A stretch of DNA of 64,000 nt from NCBI GenBank assembly GCA_965660145.1, contig CBFHYX010000009.1:62001-126000 (forward strand). Direction: 5' to 3'. Shown piece by piece: positions 10,301 through 18,805 of the stretch. Origin of the DNA: JABURQ01 sp029243145. Its GTDB lineage: Bacteria > Planctomycetota > Planctomycetia > Planctomycetales > Planctomycetaceae. The notes beneath the pieces are model-generated. The model saw nothing but the letters and a program-made list of their open reading frames with translations, did not search any database and had not been told where the DNA came from. Position 1 is the first letter of the stretch. Every line of letters begins with the position of its first letter. Both the position numbers and the translations under genes were made by a program.

Positions 10301-12257
10301 CACCATCAACAAAGTTAAAAGTCGCGAGATTCAGAAGACGGCCTGTCGTTCCCGTCGCGGCCAAATCGAAGGTCGAAAGCTGCATCAAGGCACTCTCAGA
10401 GGCGTCATAAATTGACTCATCCGTTTGCGAGCTTGCGAGATCGGGATCAGTGACCGTTTCCAAGGGTTCATCAAAGAAATTTCGCGCAAAACCGCTCGGC
10501 ATCAAGTTCGCAGAAAGCAGGTTATTCCAGGTAACATTGGCATTCGAGGCAACGTTGCCAAATGCCGGGAATTTATTTCGCCCACTTGCATCAGTATAGA
10601 GAAGCCGAGTCCGGCCGTTTCCACCGTTGACGTTGGTACCAGTCCCAAAAATATCGAGCGGATACCCAAAGTTGGGATTCCAAAAGGCAGGATTTGCACT
10701 GCCGATACCCACAAACTGATTGTTATTATCATCTGTTCCTGTTGTTCCCGGCCAAGGGAAATTCGAGGAGTTGCGAGTGGCGTATAGCATTGCTTGGTCG
10801 AAGGCAATCTCTTCACCATGTCGTCCTGCGTATTGGGCAACCTTGTCACTTTGGCCCGCCGGAATCGGAGAACCGGCACCAAAATCTGGTCGCCCGTGTA
10901 GGAGGTTCCACAATTCCATATTGGAGAGTTCTCCCCAACCGGATGGCGTGTGACCGAATAGATACTCATGCTGTTCTGTGGCTGTTCCAGCCGCTTCTCC
11001 TGGACCCGAACTCAAGACCCAACCCGGATTGATTTCTGATCGAGTGATACCAAAATTCGAACTGCTCAGAAAGTCGCCCGCTCCACCCGGATCTCCAAAC
11101 GGAGCGACCGTAATGTCGGTCCCCCCTTGAACGATGTATTTCGAGGAATTGCCGTGAACATTCAGATTCATCAATGCTTCCGCATCGAGAATTGTGGCGG
11201 CGACCAAAGGGACAAACAGACGCCCCGTCGTCGCATCGACCTGAACGGGATAGCCGATATCCATATAGACGGCATCATCCCAACCACGACCGGTCGGATC
11301 AGCATCGTATTGATAATTTCCATCCAGATTATTATCGGCCCAGTGACCCTCATCAGGTGTCGGTACAGTCCCGCCCCAAAATGTTGATGTCAGAGAACCG
11401 ACTAATGTTGTGGGAAACCGGACCCCATTTGCAGTGCCCGTTGCATCAAAGGCGGAATGGCTCTGATGAGGACGAAGTACGCGATCCCTGGTACTCGCAT
11501 CGGTGTACCAGTTTCCTGCTGCGGGGAGTCCCGCTCCTCCCGCATTTCGAATATATGCGGGTCGATGGAACGCGGGAATCACCACCAGTTGGTTGGCTCC
11601 CGTCGGCTGGCCTGTGGTTTGATTGAGTATCGGAACATAACCATAGTAGGTCAAATATGGTGAGTTATGATCGGGATAGGAATAATCAACATCGGGTTGC
11701 GGTAACGTATTATAAAAGTCTTGCACGTTCCCTTTCCCTGATGGCCCCTGATTGATGCCAACCAGACCGGTACGATCAACGGCATCGGGATCGGTAAACC
11801 CATCATCGGCGAGGCCATCGTAATCGAGGTCGGCTCTCACCGGCTCGGTCGCTCCCAAAGTTGTGTCACCGTTACCCCAGACAACATTCACGCCTTCACC
11901 TGAATAAGGAGCGAAGTCACTTCCCAGCAGGCGCGGCAATAACGAATTGTAACCGCCGTAAAAGCCACTGTTGTATTCGGTATCCGGGTCGGCACCAAGA
12001 ATCAATTGACGTAAGTACGCATCGAAAATTGTGTTCGGGTCGACATCCAAAGGCTCGTATTTCTTAGCCGCCTGCGCGAAGAACTCCGCATTCTGAACTT
12101 CCTGCTGCGTCTGCGCGAACAGGAAGAATCCGAGTAACATCAACGTGGAGAGCAAGGTGATCACCACGATAATGATCGAACCGCGTCGATCTTCATCGAT
12201 CAACTTTCGGCTTTTGCCGATAGTTCGTTTTTTGAAATTCTGTTTGACGCGTTTCAT
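7317..12257 (-). CDS. Giant GspK/PilX-like minor pseudopilin, 1646 aa
   Basis: A strong AGGAGGA at 12264-12270 precedes the ATG by six bases. Residues 1-26 are basic and lead into one hydrophobic helix (about 27-48, 'GSIIIVVITLLSTLMLLGFF'), as in GspK and PilX proteins; the +5 glutamate of other pseudopilins is absent, also as in GspK. The remainder is a very large, aspartate- and asparagine-rich exported region. Late in the protein 'YGPINLNTI' resembles the 'INxNTA' signature of GspK, and 'VNIVDYMDPDH' resembles another GspK-type block. Usual GspK proteins are about 300-350 residues, so this is roughly five times larger. It is the last gene of a pseudopilin series in G-H-I-J-K order. Its likely role is tip or initiation of a pseudopilus; the giant insertions are unexplained. 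Confidence 0.85.
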   Translation of the reverse strand: MKRVKQNFKKRTIGKSRKLIDEDRRGSIIIVVITLLSTLMLLGFFLFAQTQQEVQNAEFFAQAAKKYEPLDVDPNTIFDAYLRQLILGADPDTEYNSGFYGGYNSLLPRLLGSDFAPYSGEGVNVVWGNGDTTLGATEPVRADLDYDGLADDGFTDPDAVDRTGLVGINQGPSGKGNVQDFYNTLPQPDVDYSYPDHNSPYLTYYGYVPILNQTTGQPTGANQLVVIPAFHRPAYIRNAGGAGLPAAGNWYTDASTRDRVLRPHQSHSAFDATGTANGVRFPTTLVGSLTSTFWGGTVPTPDEGHWADNNLDGNYQYDADPTGRGWDDAVYMDIGYPVQVDATTGRLFVPLVAATILDAEALMNLNVHGNSSKYIVQGGTDITVAPFGDPGGAGDFLSSSNFGITRSEINPGWVLSSGPGEAAGTATEQHEYLFGHTPSGWGELSNMELWNLLHGRPDFGAGSPIPAGQSDKVAQYAGRHGEEIAFDQAMLYATRNSSNFPWPGTTGTDDNNNQFVGIGSANPAFWNPNFGYPLDIFGTGTNVNGGNGRTRLLYTDASGRNKFPAFGNVASNANVTWNNLLSANLMPSGFARNFFDEPLETVTDPDLASSQTDESIYDASESALMQLSTFDLAATGTTGRLLNLATFNFVDGAREEEVRSKFTTLSSDLKAYSRSYHGLAPAVTRPWEFGDADTDGIPDFPPTLMAIPLTDNRQPFRPALRELLFQEVTDKNANDFRKLQRKLQVNGVLDFDSSNELAFRPLTPHPTTGVGAGAVAGLTGFKSSRFINLPGSPTLPSFDPAAQEVLARIDRQKLARDIYTMLYVLGGGTDGVNYLTTANVPAGTLYSLTQCREMAQAAVNIVDYMDPDHVMTKFEYDINLANGWNLDDYPYAGTGFGSIDSADISASGERGVVYGVEEQLLCLSEGTAIYTDVVEDSSNNPIDHEATEWDDTKRHQFFFLELENVSAFDFGSAANQFNLNNDIFQVVVRPQEWTIGLDPLVDAPTTRFNERRLTLQSGALNSLGTGTDRYLTIGSASELTATSSSASNNNVSPIFPASAFLEGTQAPADGSSPGPARFMISKDYVEPSSTSTGPVKVYPFDIGVGSADYLDLLNETGSFKLFEDPAVATDYEDGPEVMGASKGAEVLDLPDPISFTPGSTRLVEVILRRRANPNRALTDPESAGQAEDNPWVVVDRMHFPLEFFSINDEMDDETQIEPVLQNFGTNGRVQSLFGSPEDVDMDNLSDSLNTTNWDLSTYQTNTLGTVNENTPTPLSLWHHHANRDYVSLAELFNIPLYGPDDLNGPDAPNAPLNASTGLGPWRGVTVNLGENTAASGSLNVKLTGNKTFGYGVLHPEGPDGDPNLTADNNRWYRILEFLEVPTRQNIPGFTETVGRVVDGQQDAIYRDYGPINLNTIRNPEVYGGMLDSFDIMNFTNRTTTSPSLPDRLNDDHRSDWWVSFVASRDQYDPVLLGGSGTFAAIPGIPGVSRPFRSLSYNGGGVNSVQSTILRDMPFDSENRHLFEIGVVDAGATRNDPANYTIDYDLKNKLLGKVMNHSTAQSNTFFVFLQIDYFEATVINNVTRVGGKLTDSPGYRGFYVVDRAKALETLTRDDLPPTVDTNTGQSTFSFNQNYNWRALVRHRQRLN

Positions 12258-12376
12258 AACTTGTCCTCCTGAAATGTCGGCCGTGGCCCGAACGACTCAG
12301 GAACATAAATAGTTTTTAGTTTGAAGTGTTCAGTTTTCAGTCTTTTCCAAAATTGAAAATCCAAAATCTAAAATTT

Positions 12377-14059
12377 CTAGTCCACCAATGATTCAATCAG
12401 GGTCACCTGTCGCACCAGTGAGCTTTGCGGGTCAACAAAACGGACAATAATTTGTATGGCTTTCAGCCGGGAGGCTTCTTCATCATCAGTTCCCGGCCAA
12501 CCAGTTTCGGAGCCGTCAAGTTCGTCAATAATATCTGTCGGTGGAGGTGGAGGACCGGGCGTCATATCTCCGTCATCATTGACACCGGCGTCTCCGGGCA
12601 AAGCATCGGCACCGACCGAGGTCGGACGAAAAGGAGGTGGCATCAACATTCGGGGATGCCAAGTGTCATAACAGTTACCATAGGCAGAGTGACTATTATC
12701 TGCCGCTTCGTACTGACCACCTCCGCTGTTCCCCAGATCGACAAACTCGCGTCTCACTTCATCCCAGACTTTAATATCAAATTCAAGGACTCCCGTGAGC
12801 AGAATATCGTCTCCGCGGCGATTGTTTTCATCATGGTACGGAGTGATCAATTGCGTATTGGCATTGACCGAGTGATTTGGGTAATCCAACAAGCTATAGG
12901 GATTGGAACCGTTCACATCAGGAGACCCTGGATAATTGAACCCGCTATCGGCTGTTTCCTGCAGAATGAAGCGACCGAAGAACTCTCCCGAGTTTGCATT
13001 ACTTCCGACCGGATCGGGATAGGTATATGCCTGAAGATACTCTCGGGCTCGTCCCCGATCGTCGGTCATGTCGTGACCGAACCGGAAATGTGGAATCCCC
13101 AACGAATCGGGTAATGCGGTGTCTACAGATGTTGGAACAGGCATTGCGAACGGATCATACAGGGGGACAGTAATACGATCGATGGCACCGGAATCGTTAT
13201 TGAGGGCTTGACCGCCTGATCCACCCGCCGTCATGAAGAAGGGTCTCGCGGATGTGGCGTGATTGAAATCGTAGATCACTGAATAATCAAAGTCGCGATT
13301 GAATTCTCCCGTACCACGCGGTGCATAATCGTTGGGTGCGGTTCCGGGATAGTTTCCGAGAATTTCAGGAAGGGCAGGATTGGTATCTCCCTCATCATCA
13401 CCCGGATTACGAACCAACGAGACTCGCCGAAACAGATTGCCGTTACGCAGAAAGTAAATCACTTCCGCATACGGTGACCTGCCTAGATCATTGTTAACGG
13501 GATAGCCATCATCGAATTCAGGCTGGTTATGATTGGCTTGCAGATATTGGTTATCTGTAAGTGTCGAAGCGGAAGGTTTTAGCAAGCTCGCACGACCGTA
13601 CAATTCGTTCTTAAGACTGTCGACGCACGACTGGTCGGCCGAATCCAAAGAGTAATCGATCGTGATGCTGAGAACATCGTCTGTGCTATCGTCGGGATTA
13701 TTTTCAGAGATGGAAAAGTACCCGCGTCGCTCGGCGGCATCGTAAAGTCCACCGGCGTTCGTCAAATCGAAGTTCGCTGGATAAGGATAGACAAAACGAA
13801 ATGTTCTCGAGCACAAATCACCTTTCAGAATCGTGACAAACGTACGAGTCTGTTGATCGTTTTCTGCCGTCCCTTTTTGTTTCTCCACCGTATTGGCGGC
13901 CAAGCCAAACACATTGGCCAGCAGCAACATAATAATGAGAACCAACGTGACGGAGACCAGCATTTCCACCAACGTGAAACCAAAGCGGCTGTCATTCCAG
14001 AATCGGGTTTCTCTGAATCGAATTTGCCTGAACTGAATTTGATTGTGTGACTGTTTCAT
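12377..14059 (-). CDS. GspJ-like pseudopilin (prepilin-type N-terminus)
   Basis: 560 residues. The leader ends in 'RFG' and is followed by 'FTLVEMLVSVTLVLIIMLLL', with Glu at +5, i.e. a class III signal processed by prepilin peptidase. Its ATG directly abuts the TAA of the upstream pseudopilin, and GGGAGG lies six bases before it, overlapping the end of that gene. The C-terminal region is long for GspJ (usually about 200 residues) and contains a Pro/Asp/Gly-rich patch ('GDMTPGPPPPPTD'). Position after the GspI/PilV-like gene and before the GspK-like gene supports the J assignment; sequence similarity alone would only say minor pseudopilin. Confidence 0.85.
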   Translation of the reverse strand: MKQSHNQIQFRQIRFRETRFWNDSRFGFTLVEMLVSVTLVLIIMLLLANVFGLAANTVEKQKGTAENDQQTRTFVTILKGDLCSRTFRFVYPYPANFDLTNAGGLYDAAERRGYFSISENNPDDSTDDVLSITIDYSLDSADQSCVDSLKNELYGRASLLKPSASTLTDNQYLQANHNQPEFDDGYPVNNDLGRSPYAEVIYFLRNGNLFRRVSLVRNPGDDEGDTNPALPEILGNYPGTAPNDYAPRGTGEFNRDFDYSVIYDFNHATSARPFFMTAGGSGGQALNNDSGAIDRITVPLYDPFAMPVPTSVDTALPDSLGIPHFRFGHDMTDDRGRAREYLQAYTYPDPVGSNANSGEFFGRFILQETADSGFNYPGSPDVNGSNPYSLLDYPNHSVNANTQLITPYHDENNRRGDDILLTGVLEFDIKVWDEVRREFVDLGNSGGGQYEAADNSHSAYGNCYDTWHPRMLMPPPFRPTSVGADALPGDAGVNDDGDMTPGPPPPPTDIIDELDGSETGWPGTDDEEASRLKAIQIIVRFVDPQSSLVRQVTLIESLVD

Positions 14060-15451
14060 TTATTGCCTCCCAATCGGATAGACTTCAACAACCCCACGCA
14101 TAAAGGCGGCTTTAATTTCCTGATTACCGTCCAAATCGAGCAGTGGGCGATCAATCCGCAGGACCATTTCCAAGTTGCCGTCGCCGTCAATATCCTGCCC
14201 TTCGCTGCGAATGGATTGCACGCGATACCAATAGTTGTTTTCGACATCCAGCATCCAGTCACCTGCTTTGGCAAACGGACGATTTCCGGCACCTGAGGAA
14301 TAATCGACCACTACTTGATCATAGATCCTGTCGGCACCCGGATCGGTATCCTTGACGATACAGTCGAAAACCCGTTCGTCATCATCCTCAAAACGGCGTT
14401 TATGAAAAACGACCACATCCATATCCACTTCCAGATCGCGTGATTCGAGTCGGGCCGAAATCATCCACGTGAAGTCTTCGCTGAGACTTTGCACGATCAC
14501 ACGCTCGACGTTACCAACTCCCACGGCTGCGGGTAACGGAGGATCAAAAAAGAGAGTACGAGTCTGAGTTTCTTCGAGCGTACCGTTACCGTTGACATCT
14601 TCGCCCGGATCGAGCAAAGCATTACCGTTTGAGTCTTCCGCGAGTAACTGCCGTACGAAACCGGCTCCGTTGGCGAACACAGTCACATTGACTGTTCCAC
14701 CACTTTGCACGATGGCCGCCAACTCATCCCCCGTTCCGCCATCAACGCGAGTTGGCAATGTAATCCTATTAATTCTGGCGGGTTTACCGATCGTATTTGA
14801 GGATGCCACTTCAGCATCGAACAAGGTTGTAAACTGATCCTGCAATGTGGCCAATGCGTTGGCTTCTGCTAGTGTGAAGTTGAAGTACGGGCTATTGCCA
14901 TTATTGCCGGGATGACCGCCACCCACACGCCGCAACAACGGTTGACCGGGAAAGTTTGGGTCGGCGGTGTTTCCAACGGAACGATTCCAGTTGCCTCTCA
15001 TATCCCCCATCCGATAGAAGCCGATAGGATCAATCAGGATACGATATACGTCATCCGAACCAGGCGAAAACAGTTCGTCGTAATCCCAGATGAAGTAATC
15101 ATCGCCATCACCGGCTATGCCATTAGGACCGGGATGTGTACCGCTCGCGTCGATACCGTTGACGGTATTGTCATCTACTTTCGTTTGGCCCGGACGATTA
15201 TCGGGGCCGAAGAATTGATACTTATTAGCCAAGTCGAGAGCCCCAATACTGGCTTCCGCGTTGTAACGTAGTACGGTGGCTTGTGTGAATTGATTCGCAC
15301 GAAGTGCCCGCAACACAGACAATGGAAACAACGTCGCAACAGAAGTCACACCGATTCCCAACACGAGAACCGAGATCAATACTTCACTCAACGTAGAACC
15401 TCTGCGGCTGCCAGACTGTGTCTGAATTTGAAAGGGGGTGATATTTTTCAT
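14060..15451 (-). CDS. GspI/PilV-like pseudopilin
   Basis: 463 residues. The leader is 'SGSRRG' followed by 'STLSEVLISVLVLGIGVTSV'. Ser replaces the common Phe at +1, but Glu at +5 is kept, a pattern frequent in PilV/GspI proteins. The start overlaps the stop of the upstream gene by four bases (ATGA). The exported part has Asp/Asn-rich loops such as 'DSNGNALLDPGEDVNGNG' and 'DIDGDGNLE' that look like calcium-binding loops. It is much longer than a typical GspI (about 120 residues). Confidence 0.83.
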   Translation of the reverse strand: MKNITPFQIQTQSGSRRGSTLSEVLISVLVLGIGVTSVATLFPLSVLRALRANQFTQATVLRYNAEASIGALDLANKYQFFGPDNRPGQTKVDDNTVNGIDASGTHPGPNGIAGDGDDYFIWDYDELFSPGSDDVYRILIDPIGFYRMGDMRGNWNRSVGNTADPNFPGQPLLRRVGGGHPGNNGNSPYFNFTLAEANALATLQDQFTTLFDAEVASSNTIGKPARINRITLPTRVDGGTGDELAAIVQSGGTVNVTVFANGAGFVRQLLAEDSNGNALLDPGEDVNGNGTLEETQTRTLFFDPPLPAAVGVGNVERVIVQSLSEDFTWMISARLESRDLEVDMDVVVFHKRRFEDDDERVFDCIVKDTDPGADRIYDQVVVDYSSGAGNRPFAKAGDWMLDVENNYWYRVQSIRSEGQDIDGDGNLEMVLRIDRPLLDLDGNQEIKAAFMRGVVEVYPIGRQ

Positions 15452-16659
15452 GGTGCACGGACCCCCGTTTCAGCGTAAAGAAATGGATCATCGAGGATAC
15501 TATTGCTATCGCCGTCAGTCAGATTGAGACTCGTCATGGAAATATTTCCTGACTGTGCATTAATGGAAATCACTCGCTCACGCCCTACTTCATCTCGCGT
15601 CGTGTAATTGTACATCACAGAGTTGTAAGTCGTTTTTTCGACATCGGCAGAATCGACAAACAACAATTGAATTTGCCCCTCTGACGCCCATTGACCGAAA
15701 CCGACACCCCGCGGTGAAAACATGATGTCCATATAGCGGCTATAGACCCGATTGTTTTGTCCGCCGAATACGGGAGTGGGATTGGAGGGATCCTGAGCCG
15801 ACCAGTTTGCAGGTATCGTCCCCGCCCGGCGACATGCTTCCAGATCGAGAACCACCCCTTTGGGCAATTCGCGCGATTGCTGATTCGGCAGCACGGCTGG
15901 CCTTAATTCAATTCGGAATGCGACATCCACATAGTTATTGATATTGGCACCACCGGGATAGGCGGAGGTCAGTCGCCATTCATCATAAATCCCTATGGGG
16001 GAAGGATTTTTCTGCAATGTGAATGTCAGAGTATTTCCACCAGAAGGTGTCAATTCGATTTCAACACCAACGGAGAGTAGTCCCAGATTTTCCAGCCGAT
16101 TCCATTCCGATGAGACATCAACGTCATCTGTTGCTGAAGGTGCCTGCGAGAGTAACTCATTCGTATGGTCGTCAACTTCATCGGCTTCATCGATCATCAT
16201 ATCACCGTCATCATCAACGCCCATCCCGTTATCATCGACACCAGCCATGCCAGGCTCGCCATCAGCCCCAGTAGTGATCAAAATCAAGTTTCGCTGACTG
16301 CCGCTCATATCGATTGATAACTGCCCCACAAATGGTTCGGGCGAACCGATATAAACCATGCTGCTGACGGTGATCGGATTGCCGGCGTTATTGGTCGGAC
16401 CGTTGTCGTCGAGGACCAATCGCACGCCGGTCGGGGAACGTCGAAAGATGGCCCGATCGCGGGCTCCTTTCAAATAGGACTGCATGTCGCGTGTGCCGTT
16501 AGAAATTTTTTCTTTCTCGGCAGAGTAATTGAGTGTGGAGACGGTAATGCCCGCCAACACCAGCAAGATGCTGACGGCAATGAGCAGTTCCACCATGGTG
16601 AAACCAGACCGTTTGTCGGTGATAGCCGCGTCAGAATGTCGTCGTGTATTTGGATTCAT
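15448..16659 (-). CDS. GspH/FimT-like pseudopilin
   Basis: 403 residues with leader 'KRSG' then 'FTMVELLIAVSILLVLAGIT' (Glu at +5). The segment right after the helix, 'YLKGARDRAIFRRSPTGVRL', resembles the GspH/FimT pattern of an alpha-helical stretch with 'AR..Ai' leading into a beta strand. AGGAGG lies six bases before the ATG. An acidic insert around residues 130-165 is dominated by Asp, Gly and Asn. The start shares a base with the preceding stop (TAATG), so translation is probably coupled. Confidence 0.85.
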   Translation of the reverse strand: MNPNTRRHSDAAITDKRSGFTMVELLIAVSILLVLAGITVSTLNYSAEKEKISNGTRDMQSYLKGARDRAIFRRSPTGVRLVLDDNGPTNNAGNPITVSSMVYIGSPEPFVGQLSIDMSGSQRNLILITTGADGEPGMAGVDDNGMGVDDDGDMMIDEADEVDDHTNELLSQAPSATDDVDVSSEWNRLENLGLLSVGVEIELTPSGGNTLTFTLQKNPSPIGIYDEWRLTSAYPGGANINNYVDVAFRIELRPAVLPNQQSRELPKGVVLDLEACRRAGTIPANWSAQDPSNPTPVFGGQNNRVYSRYMDIMFSPRGVGFGQWASEGQIQLLFVDSADVEKTTYNSVMYNYTTRDEVGRERVISINAQSGNISMTSLNLTDGDSNSILDDPFLYAETGVRAP

Positions 16660-17774
16660 TATTTGCCTCCTGTTCTCAGGAGCAGATTAGAAACGTTGTC
16701 GTACAAGCCTTCGAGGTTGCTATAATCAGGCTGACCCAAATGGCCGTAGTCAGAGGAATTATTGGGTTCCAGTAGCCCCAATGAACGATCCTCACCCGCA
16801 GAGAGAATCAGGGGAGCGTGCCAAGTCCGCATGGTGTGTAGGATGGGCTCCAATTGAGCTTCAGAAAGAGCCATTGGCATTGCGGAAGTACCCCCCAACA
16901 AATTTCGCCGCAAGTCGTCTAACGGATCTTCAGGATCGTGACGCAGAATCTCGATGGGCGGCAGATTACCGACCAGAAACTCTGCGGCCACCGAAGTGTT
17001 AATCCCGATAGTATTCGGGTTGATGGCAGTTGACTCATCCCCGGAGAGTTGCGGCCTAACCATGCGTGTGGGCCAGCGATAAAAACGCAAAGGTTGACCC
17101 CAAGCATCGACAATTTCTAACAGCCCATCGCCGTCCGTATCGGCAATTTCATTGGGAGCAAAATCACCCGTCCCCACAGGCTCGGCACCGAATTGAGTCC
17201 CATTGGTCAAAAACCAATAGAGCACTTCAGCAGACTCGGTCTCTGCGGTATGGCCCAATGACGAGAGATTCGAAGGAACGACGCGAGAACCATCCGTGAA
17301 GGTAACCAGAGACGAGTCGTCTGATTCGTCATAGTCGCCATCCGCTTCGAGGAAGGTCATCGGGAAATGCTTCTGTTTGAAAAACTTCTTCGAAACAATT
17401 TCCCAATCGTCGAGAATACTGGCACCCGCCGTATTCCCAATCAATGCCCGATACTTTCCTCGAATATTTGGACTATTTGTTCGATCCACATAAGAAGGGG
17501 GCTTAATACGAGTCGTACCATCTTTAGCTGTTGCACGACGATTGGATTCTTCGAAGTATAACTCCATGGCCGACATACGATCTTGCAGCATCGCATCGAC
17601 TTTTTTGATGACCGTTTCCGTGGCCGCCTGGCGTGAGTTGGTGATGAACGCAGGCAACGACACAATGACCAGACCGACCAAGACGGCGATGATGCCCGTC
17701 ACCACCATCAGTTCGATCAGCGTGAAACCGCTGCGAAGTGGCATTTCTAATTGTCGCTGTGTGGAATTCTTCAT
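16659..17774 (-). CDS. Pseudopilin with prepilin-type N-terminus (GspG-like, second copy)
   Basis: 371 residues. The leader ends 'LRSG' and is followed by 'FTLIELMVVTGIIAVLVGLV', with Glu at +5. The helix continues into a polar coil ('TETVIKKVDAMLQDRMSAME'). Further on, 'DTDGDGLLEIVDAWGQPLRF' resembles the 'DPWGxPL.Y' block of GspG-type pilins that precedes the C-terminal loop. It lies between the first GspG-like gene and the GspH-like gene, overlapping the latter by one base. Confidence 0.85.
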   Translation of the reverse strand: MKNSTQRQLEMPLRSGFTLIELMVVTGIIAVLVGLVIVSLPAFITNSRQAATETVIKKVDAMLQDRMSAMELYFEESNRRATAKDGTTRIKPPSYVDRTNSPNIRGKYRALIGNTAGASILDDWEIVSKKFFKQKHFPMTFLEADGDYDESDDSSLVTFTDGSRVVPSNLSSLGHTAETESAEVLYWFLTNGTQFGAEPVGTGDFAPNEIADTDGDGLLEIVDAWGQPLRFYRWPTRMVRPQLSGDESTAINPNTIGINTSVAAEFLVGNLPPIEILRHDPEDPLDDLRRNLLGGTSAMPMALSEAQLEPILHTMRTWHAPLILSAGEDRSLGLLEPNNSSDYGHLGQPDYSNLEGLYDNVSNLLLRTGGK

Positions 17775-17819
17775 GCGACATCTCTTTTCAAAAAAGTAAT
17801 AACACTCTGCGACTCTGGC

Positions 17820-18749
17820 TTACTGATCCAACATACCGCTGGCAAAGTTGGCAATATTGTCTTTCCCGGCATTATCAGACACGGCAGGATTTCCGCCGGG
17901 GTCGTATAGCCCACCATTCCCGAACTCGCCATCAAAACCTGGTGAGATAATCTGAGAGGTCTTCGCTTTCCAAGGGGTTAGTCCACTATTGACATATCCA
18001 CTGAATGAACCACTGGTGGCCGGAGTTCGGACATCGACCACCGCATAGCCGGTCCCCTCATACGAACTCGCATAAAGATAAGGTCTTTGCTGATCGGGGA
18101 GAGGATCGAAGTAAACGGGAAAAAATGCCAGCGAAGCGTTGGTAGAGGCGTAATCGGCACCCGAAACATTTCCATCGACATTTTGCACGCGCGAAATATC
18201 AAAATCGAAGAACGGCCCGACCGCCGACGATGGCCCGGTTGTGCCTAGCGCCGCTGCAAAGGGATTTGTGGGAATGGGTGAGAAGCCTCGGAATCCTTGA
18301 TTCGGATTCCAAAACCCTCCCAAAAAGAAGACTAAGCACTGGTCCCCTTCAAGCAGAAATGAATCCGTTGCGTTATCGGAACCATCAATCACACCATCTC
18401 CATTATCATCACTGAGACGCCGATCAATACCGAAATTAAATTTCGGCCACAATCCACGAATGAGGGCGCGAGATTGTCGATCCATGCTCCAATCCGTAGC
18501 CGCCTCATGCAACGTCACTCGACTGGGAGGTGCTTGACCAAACTTCAACTTGAAATCGGCAATCGCGGACTCCAAACTACTGATTTCCTGCCGAACTTCC
18601 GTCACCCGTACGCCAGATCTCACACTGTTGATGGCTGGGAAAATCAACGCCGCCAAGGCAGCGATGATGGCAATCACCATGATCAATTCGATCAGAGTAA
18701 AACCGGCGCGACGGTGATATTGAGGCGGTGAGTTTTGATAACGTTTCAT
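17820..18749 (-). CDS. Pseudopilin, GspG-like major subunit candidate
   Basis: 309 residues. The leader is 'HRRAG' followed by 'FTLIELIMVIAIIAALAALI' with Glu at +5; the next segment 'EISSLESAIADFKLKFGQAP' matches the amphipathic part of GspG-type pilins. AGGAG is eight bases before the ATG. A dockerin/EF-like acidic loop 'DDNGDGVIDGSDNATD' lies near residue 120. It is the first pseudopilin gene after gspF, the position of gspG in type II secretion operons, so it may be the main pseudopilus subunit, although it is larger than the usual 140-170 residues. Confidence 0.87.
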   Translation of the reverse strand: MKRYQNSPPQYHRRAGFTLIELIMVIAIIAALAALIFPAINSVRSGVRVTEVRQEISSLESAIADFKLKFGQAPPSRVTLHEAATDWSMDRQSRALIRGLWPKFNFGIDRRLSDDNGDGVIDGSDNATDSFLLEGDQCLVFFLGGFWNPNQGFRGFSPIPTNPFAAALGTTGPSSAVGPFFDFDISRVQNVDGNVSGADYASTNASLAFFPVYFDPLPDQQRPYLYASSYEGTGYAVVDVRTPATSGSFSGYVNSGLTPWKAKTSQIISPGFDGEFGNGGLYDPGGNPAVSDNAGKDNIANFASGMLDQ

Positions 18750-18805
18750 GATTCCAACTCCTGTGGAACGCGTCTGGGTTGTAATGTCTTCAAGTTTCGG
18801 AAAAA

